Source of the DNA: Butyricicoccus_A sp945486175 | GTDB taxonomy: Bacteria > Bacillota > Clostridia > Oscillospirales > Butyricicoccaceae | Length of the DNA: 6,351 bases | Assembly: GCA_945829445.1 (NCBI GenBank) | Contig: CALZUY010000116.1 | Location: 1 to 6,351 of the forward strand | Reading direction: 5' to 3' | Shown here: positions 1 through 3,187 of the stretch, one piece after another | Position numbering within the stretch: position 1 is the stretch's first letter | Layout of the letters: every line of letters starts with the position of its first letter | Program-made: the position numbers and the translations under genes | The notes under the pieces: generated by a model | What the model saw: the letters and a program-made list of their open reading frames with translations, nothing else | What the model was told of the DNA's origin: nothing | The model's database searches: none

Positions 1-56
1 GTAGTCTCGAATGCTTTTGCTTTTTCGAGTGTCTACTCTAAGGGGACTATATCACT

Positions 57-476
57 TTGTTGAAACAGCATCAGTGCGTGGGAATTTATCTCCCAGATGT
101 AAAGTTAGGCTGGGCAGATTTAAGGGGAGCAGTTTTATGTGAAGCATATTTAAGGATAGCAGATTTAGGTCAGGCAGATTTAAGGGGAGCAGATTTCAGA
201 AAAACTGATTTAAATCAAGCTGGTTTAAGCGGAGCACATTTGAGCGGAGCAGATTTAAGAGGGGCAGATTTAAGCGGAACAGATTTGAGAGGAGCGGATT
301 TAAGAGGAGCGGATTTAAGATTGGCTCGTAATTTGGATCAATGTATTGTTGATTCAACAACAATTTGGACAGGATGTAAGATTATGTTGCGTGATAGAGA
401 CAAACTTGCTTTGGATCATCCGGATGTACATGGTATCATCTGGTATGATAATGACGGTCGATCTTATGTTTACTGA
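57..476 (+). CDS. Pentapeptide-repeat protein, TTG start, probably acquired
   Basis: A 139-residue protein with 14 consecutive pentapeptide repeats of the A(D/N)LxG type at about residues 20-89 (ADLRG, AYLRI, ADLGQ, TDLNQ, AHLSG and so on). Such arrays fold as a right-handed quadrilateral beta-helix; 14 units give about 3.5 coils. The C-terminal 50 residues are not repeats and are rich in W, D and Y; I do not recognise them. No signal peptide or membrane segment is seen. The start is inferred: an in-frame stop lies at 39-41 and no ATG or GTG precedes the repeats, so TTG at 57 (or 60) after AAGGGGA (40-46) is the best choice, with a rather long spacing. The N-terminus (LKQHQ) resembles the short lead-in of family members that begin slightly further upstream, so a small 5' truncation is possible. 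The gene is AT-richer than its neighbours and uses TTA/TTG leucines, which suggests transfer. Family members include gyrase-protecting Qnr/MfpA proteins, but nothing here assigns that role. Confidence 0.8.
   Translation: MLKQHQCVGIYLPDVKLGWADLRGAVLCEAYLRIADLGQADLRGADFRKTDLNQAGLSGAHLSGADLRGADLSGTDLRGADLRGADLRLARNLDQCIVDSTTIWTGCKIMLRDRDKLALDHPDVHGIIWYDNDGRSYVY
114..323 (+). repeat. Array of 15-bp coding repeats (pentapeptide units)
   Basis: Fourteen 15-bp units, each coding for one pentapeptide, follow each other without interruption. Many match the core gcagatttaagaggg closely, especially at 246-318, where successive units are nearly identical. The repeat is explained by the protein fold, but the high identity of the last units suggests recent unit duplication. 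Confidence 0.85.
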
Positions 477-482
477 ATAAAC

Positions 483-513
483 CATCAGGCCGGCATATGT
501 TGCCGGCCTGATG
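483..513. terminator. Hairpin between convergent genes, likely bidirectional terminator
   Basis: A perfect 13-bp inverted repeat: catcaggccggca (483-495), a 5-nt loop, then tgccggcctgatg (501-513). It begins 6 bases after the stop of the pentapeptide gene and ends 5 bases before the stop of cbiK. On the minus strand the stem is followed by GGTTTATT, a modest U-rich tail; on the plus strand the tail (TGCTGTTAT) is weak. It therefore fits cbiK termination best and may serve both genes. Confidence 0.7.
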
Positions 514-518
514 TGCTG

Positions 519-1271
519 TTATACGGTTTCTAAGTGCCCCGCGAACTTATCCGCAATCGCCGGGATTTCGCCCAGGCCCTTGAGCACGGTTCGTGTCTCC
601 ATGCCGAGCGCTTCCAGCTGGCTCTTCCACGAGTCGTCGTCATCACCCGAGAGGTCATTTCTGGCATGGTCGCCCGCGACAATCATAAACGGCATGAGCA
701 TGATTTTATTTGTCCCGTTTGCCTGTAACTGCGGAATAATGCTGTCCAGCGTCGGATAGCCCTCTACCGTGCCGACATGGACATTGGCATAGCCTTCGGT
801 GCGGAATTTGCGTTCCAGCTGGCAATAAGCGGCATTGGCAAAGTGATCTGTGCCGTGCCCCATCAGCACCAGTGCTTCACTGTCGCGGCGCGGCGGGATG
901 CTCTGCATCACGGCGTGTACACAGGTGTCGTAATCCGATTCCGACCACAGCAGCGGCTTTGCGACCTTGACGCACGGGAACTGTGCCGCATCCGCGAGCA
1001 GCATTTCATATTCCACGCCCGGGATGACATGGGTGGACAGGCAGGTGATCTCGTCATAGCCCTGTTCTGTCAGCTGTGCGAACAGCGTGTGCGGGTCGGG
1101 AATATCGATGCCGTCGCGCTCCTTCAGGCGCCTGCGCACGATTTTTGAAGTGAAGGCGCGGAATACCTTCTGTCCGCAGCAGCGTTCAACCGCCTGTTCT
1201 ATGCCTTCAATGGCAGGCATGGCCTGCGGGAATGTGGTGCCAAAGCTGACCACGACAACTGCGTGTTTCAT
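519..1271 (-). CDS. cbiK: Sirohydrochlorin cobaltochelatase, CbiK family
   Basis: A 250-aa class II chelatase of the CbiK type, which inserts Co2+ into sirohydrochlorin (or the precorrin-2-derived ring) in the anaerobic cobalamin pathway. Family signatures are in order: VVSFGTT at the N-terminus (7-13), TSKIVRRRL (41-49), THVIPGVEYE (80-89), LMGHGTDHFANAAY (136-149), VGTVEGYP (166-173) and PFMIVAGDHARNDL (194-207). The metal-handling residues of the family are present as H139, E170 and H202. Length is normal and no signal peptide is seen, so it is cytoplasmic; some sulfate reducers have exported versions. The start is ATG at 1271 because GGAGGG (1281-1286) lies 9 bases upstream; an in-frame ATG at 1316 lacks such a site and lies inside the promoter/hairpin region. 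No other cobalamin gene is in the window, so its substrate partners must be elsewhere. Control is likely by the promoter and hairpin at 1272-1341. Confidence 0.93.
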   Translation of the reverse strand: MKHAVVVVSFGTTFPQAMPAIEGIEQAVERCCGQKVFRAFTSKIVRRRLKERDGIDIPDPHTLFAQLTEQGYDEITCLSTHVIPGVEYEMLLADAAQFPCVKVAKPLLWSESDYDTCVHAVMQSIPPRRDSEALVLMGHGTDHFANAAYCQLERKFRTEGYANVHVGTVEGYPTLDSIIPQLQANGTNKIMLMPFMIVAGDHARNDLSGDDDDSWKSQLEALGMETRTVLKGLGEIPAIADKFAGHLETV

Positions 1272-1333
1272 GAAAAAATACCCTCCGTTTTCCGTTGATA
1301 CTGCTGTAAACAGCATAGCGGAAAACAGGAGGG
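1272..1333 (-). terminator. Terminator-like hairpin after sigG that contains the cbiK RBS
   Basis: Read on the minus strand, CCCTCC (1328-1333), one bulged T, and GTTTTCCG (1319-1326) pair with CGGAAAAC (1287-1294) and GGAGGG (1281-1286), a 14-bp stem with one bulge. The apical region holds a smaller hairpin (TGCTG/CAGCA). The stem is followed directly by TATTTTTTC and then the cbiK ATG. It has the form of an intrinsic terminator for sigG, and its 3' arm is also the cbiK Shine-Dalgarno. Transcripts starting at the cbiK promoter would lack the 5' arm, leaving the RBS free. Confidence 0.7.
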
Positions 1334-1341
1334 GTTGTCAA
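1312..1341 (-). promoter_or_regulatory. Candidate sigma-A promoter for cbiK
   Basis: On the minus strand, TTGACA (1336-1341, perfect -35) is followed after 18 bases by TATGCT (1312-1317, a 4/6 match to -10). Transcription would start near 1305-1307, giving a leader of about 35 nt. The spacer contains the upstream arm of the hairpin at 1281-1333. A 14-bp dyad, TGCTGT-TT-ACAGCA on the minus strand (1302-1315), overlaps the -10 and start point and could be an operator. Confidence 0.6.
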
Positions 1342-1354
1342 TGGACGATCGTCT

Positions 1355-2125
1355 TCAAATTTGCCGCCGGATGCGGTCGAGTGCATTTTTCTCCAATCGG
1401 GACACCTGTGCCTGTGAAATATGGATTTCTTCGGCGACCTCCATCTGCGTGCGTCCCTCGAAGAAGCGCATGTTTAAAATGCGCTGCTCGCGCGGAGACA
1501 GGCGTTCAATGGCCTCCCGGAGCGCAATCTGCTCCAGCCACTGCTCGTCCGTGTTTTTGGTATCACCGACCTGGTCCATGACGCAGACGGCATCGCCGGT
1601 GCTCTCAAAAACCGGTTCATACAGCGACACCGGATCCATGATGGCATCGAGTGCAAACACGATTTCCTCGCGCGGCACATCCATCTCTTTGGAGAGCTCT
1701 TCCATGGTCGGCTCGCGCTGGTGTTCGCGCACAAATGCTTCCTTCGCCTGCAAGGCGCGGTATGCAGTGTCACGCATCGAACGTGACACGCGAATGGTGC
1801 TGTTGTCACGTAAATACCGCCGGATTTCACCGATAATCATCGGCACGGCATAGGTGGAAAACCGTACATTTAAGTCTACATTAAAATTATCAATGGATTT
1901 AATCAGTCCGATACAGCCGACCTGAAACAGGTCGTCCATGCTCTCACCGCGGCTGGAAAAACGCTGGATCACACTGAGCACCAGCCGCAGATTGCCGGAA
2001 ATCAATTTTTCTCTCGCTTCCCGATCGCCCTTGGAGCTGCGGCGCAGCAGTGCGTCGGTTTCCGCCGCTGTCAGCACCTCAAGGCGCGATGTGTTTACGC
2101 CGCAGATTTCCACTTTACTCTGCAT
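1355..2125 (-). CDS. sigG: RNA polymerase sporulation sigma factor SigG
   Basis: A 256-aa sigma-70 family protein that directs late forespore-specific transcription after engulfment (germination receptors, small acid-soluble proteins, DNA protection). The N-terminal KVEICGVNTSRL (4-15) is the diagnostic SigG leader. Region 2 includes NLRLVLSVIQRF (45-56), DDLFQVGCIGLIKSIDNF (64-81) and RFSTYAVPMIIGEIRRYLRD (88-107), very close to Bacillus SigG. Region 3 is around 112-190 (PVSLYEP). Region 4, at about 209-256, carries the helix-turn-helix (TQMEVAEEIHISQAQVSRLE). ATG at 2125 is preceded by GGGAGG with 7 bases between. The position matching Asn45 of B. subtilis SigG is Ser43 here. The gene is preceded by a sigma-F type promoter (2164-2193), as expected for forespore expression. 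It is not next to spoIIGA/sigE in this window. The closest alternative, SigF, lacks this leader. Confidence 0.97.
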   Translation of the reverse strand: MQSKVEICGVNTSRLEVLTAAETDALLRRSSKGDREAREKLISGNLRLVLSVIQRFSSRGESMDDLFQVGCIGLIKSIDNFNVDLNVRFSTYAVPMIIGEIRRYLRDNSTIRVSRSMRDTAYRALQAKEAFVREHQREPTMEELSKEMDVPREEIVFALDAIMDPVSLYEPVFESTGDAVCVMDQVGDTKNTDEQWLEQIALREAIERLSPREQRILNMRFFEGRTQMEVAEEIHISQAQVSRLEKNALDRIRRQI

Positions 2126-2163
2126 CGTTTCGCCTCCCGAAAATGGTCAATCGATCTATTCAC

Positions 2164-2193
2164 CATTATCTCCGGCGGGCGGTCAAAACATAC
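2164..2193 (-). promoter_or_regulatory. Sigma-F-type promoter of sigG
   Basis: On the minus strand, GTATG (2189-2193) resembles the sigma-F -35 element (GYWTA, 4/5). After 15 bases comes GGAGATAATG (2164-2173), which fits the sigma-F -10 consensus GGnnAnAHTR at every constrained position. The start would be near 2157, giving a leader of about 30 nt that contains the GGGAGG site. The consensus is quoted from B. subtilis knowledge. Confidence 0.7.
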
Positions 2194-2263
2194 TGCGGAA
2201 AAATTCATCCTTTCGACAGAAAACGCGTGCATTTGCAGGCATTTTGTGCGCGGATATCCGGAC

Positions 2264-2305
2264 GGAAAAACAAAATATCCCGGAATGCAAGTTCGCATTC
2301 CGGGA
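2264..2305 (-). terminator. Intrinsic terminator of the HAD gene
   Basis: On the minus strand an 11-bp perfect stem (TCCCGGAATGC, 6-nt loop, GCATTCCGGGA; 2278-2305) is followed by TATTTTGTTTTTCC. It starts 5 bases past the HAD stop codon. It separates the HAD transcript from sigG, supporting an independent sigG promoter. Confidence 0.9.
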
Positions 2306-2310
2306 CAGGA

Positions 2311-2991
2311 TTACAAAAGCTCTTTTAAGCTGTGCAGCTCCTTATAGCGGAAATCCGCTTCCGGGGCGGGCTGATTGGTGGTATTGAGCCAGAACGGGAT
2401 GAGTCCGGCGGCATGTGCGCCGCATACATCGCGTTCGAACGAATCGCCGATAAACAGCGCCTCATTCGGCCTGACATGCAGCTTGTTCAGGCAGTCATGG
2501 AAAATCTTCGGATTGGGCTTTTCCACGCCCGCTTCCTCACTGGAAACCATCACATCCAGATAGCCCGCGATGCCGAGCGCGGCAATTTTTCGGTGCTGGA
2601 TATGTGCGGTCATGTCCGTGCAGATACCGGTGCGGATGCGCTGGTGATGCAGGCGGCTGAGCAGCTCAACCACGCCGTCGCGCGGCTTGATAGAATGCAG
2701 CAGCGTGCTCCAGTAGGTTTCATACAGCTCTAGTGGTGTCACGACGGATGGCAGCCCGAGCAGCTCCAGCATGCGCTGGGCAATCAGCACGCGGTTGTGG
2801 CATGCTGCGACATACGGAAGTTCTTCCTTCAGCTGTTTGTCCGCCTGCTGGTAGGCGAGCAGAAAGCGCCGGGCAGGTACGTCAAACCGCGATTCGCCAT
2901 ATTCTGCCATTGCGCGCAGCGCCAGCTTATGTGCAGTGGAAAAATCGTACAATGTATTATCTAAATCAAAAAGCACAGCTTTCAAAGCCAT
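2311..2991 (-). CDS. HAD-superfamily hydrolase (YjjG-like, subfamily IA)
   Basis: A 226-aa cytoplasmic haloacid-dehalogenase-type phosphatase. Motif I is FDLDNTLYD (8-16), with nucleophile D9 and general acid/base D11. Motif II is ICTDMT (T125), motif III is the lysine of GVEKPNP (K158), and motif IV is GDSFERD (182-188). Residues of about 15-100 are helical and form a C1-type cap. The arrangement resembles the YjjG/PynA-like nucleotidases and related phosphatases, but the substrate cannot be read from the sequence. The start is ATG at 2991, preceded by GAGGTG with 6 bases between; in-frame ATGs at 3027 and 3096 have no such site and precede the conserved core by an unlikely extension. It is divergent from the metal ATPase and followed by a strong terminator, so it is probably monocistronic, from an extended -10 promoter at 3026-3034. 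Confidence 0.92.
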   Translation of the reverse strand: MALKAVLFDLDNTLYDFSTAHKLALRAMAEYGESRFDVPARRFLLAYQQADKQLKEELPYVAACHNRVLIAQRMLELLGLPSVVTPLELYETYWSTLLHSIKPRDGVVELLSRLHHQRIRTGICTDMTAHIQHRKIAALGIAGYLDVMVSSEEAGVEKPNPKIFHDCLNKLHVRPNEALFIGDSFERDVCGAHAAGLIPFWLNTTNQPAPEADFRYKELHSLKELL

Positions 2992-3025
2992 GGCTGTCAC
3001 CTCACATATGTTTTTTGCGGATTCC

Positions 3026-3034
3026 ATTATATCA
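3026..3034 (-). promoter_or_regulatory. Extended -10 promoter of the HAD gene
   Basis: On the minus strand the string TGATATAAT is a perfect -10 hexamer with the TGn extension. No good -35 is found 16-18 bases upstream, which is tolerated by extended -10 promoters. The start would be near 3019, giving a leader of about 28 nt before ATG 2991. Confidence 0.6.
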
Positions 3035-3048
3035 TATTTTTTGCATAG

Positions 3049-3081
3049 AAACAGGGAAGAGAAAAAGTTTCCTGTTTTTTT
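3049..3081 (+). terminator. Weak terminator-like hairpin upstream of the ATPase promoter
   Basis: AAACAGG (3049-3055), one bulged G and AA pair with TT and CCTGTTT (3069-3077); the T run continues to 3081. It reads as a terminator only on the plus strand, where there is no upstream gene on that strand. It could block stray transcription entering the ATPase promoter, or be incidental. Confidence 0.3.
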
Positions 3082-3102
3082 GCAGAAAATACACAAACCC
3101 TA

Positions 3103-3131
3103 TTGACATATGACAGAGGTGTGACTATACT
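3103..3131 (+). promoter_or_regulatory. Consensus sigma-A promoter of the metal ATPase
   Basis: TTGACA (3103-3108) and TATACT (3126-3131) are separated by exactly 17 bases. Transcription should start near 3137-3139, inside the operator that follows immediately. This gives a leader of about 50 nt before ATG 3188. A near-consensus promoter with an operator at +1 is typical of repressor-controlled metal efflux genes. Confidence 0.88.
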
Positions 3132-3157
3132 AACATATGAACAAACATTCATATGTT
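3132..3157. promoter_or_regulatory. ArsR/SmtB-type 12-2-12 operator
   Basis: Two 12-bp half-sites, AACATATGAACA and CATTCATATGTT, are separated by AA; 10 of 12 positions are complementary. The core TGAA-N6-TTCA matches operators known for the SmtB/CzrA/CadC zinc and cadmium sensors. It directly abuts the -10 hexamer and covers the start point, so binding of an apo-repressor would block transcription, and metal would relieve it. No ArsR-family gene is in the window. Confidence 0.82.
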
Positions 3158-3174
3158 CAAACTTCGTTTTACAT

Positions 3175-3181
3175 AGGAGGG
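3175..3181 (+). promoter_or_regulatory. RBS that fixes the ATPase start at 3188
   Basis: AGGAGGG lies 6 bases before ATG 3188. The upstream in-frame ATG at 3137 has no such site, lies within the operator and practically at the predicted transcription start, and would add 17 residues before the HMA domain. The start at 3188 is therefore chosen. Confidence 0.9.
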
Positions 3182-3187
3182 ATCCGC

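Noticed and set aside
1..36. Imperfect inverted repeat (GTAG-CTCGAA with TTCGAG-CTAC) before the pentapeptide gene
   Set aside because: The arms are short with unequal interruptions, no T tract follows, and the window edge cuts the context; not strong enough to call a terminator or element end.
1344..1353. 10-bp palindrome GACGATCGTC just after the sigG stop
   Set aside because: No loop for a hairpin, no repeat elsewhere, and it lies outside the cbiK promoter elements.
1272..1354. Possible cobalamin riboswitch before cbiK
   Set aside because: The gap is only 83 bp, far shorter than a cobalamin riboswitch, and no B12-box-like sequence was seen.
1335..1853. A 172-codon plus-strand frame opposite sigG
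   Set aside because: Antisense shadow of a clear SigG; Ser/Arg-rich with no family features.
2251..2260. 10-bp palindrome CGGATATCCG upstream of sigG
   Set aside because: Lies upstream of the sigma-F promoter with no second copy found; short palindromes of this size can occur by chance.
3137..3187. N-terminal extension of the ATPase from ATG 3137
   Set aside because: The ATG sits in the operator at the predicted transcription start with no RBS; ATG 3188 has AGGAGGG at ideal spacing.
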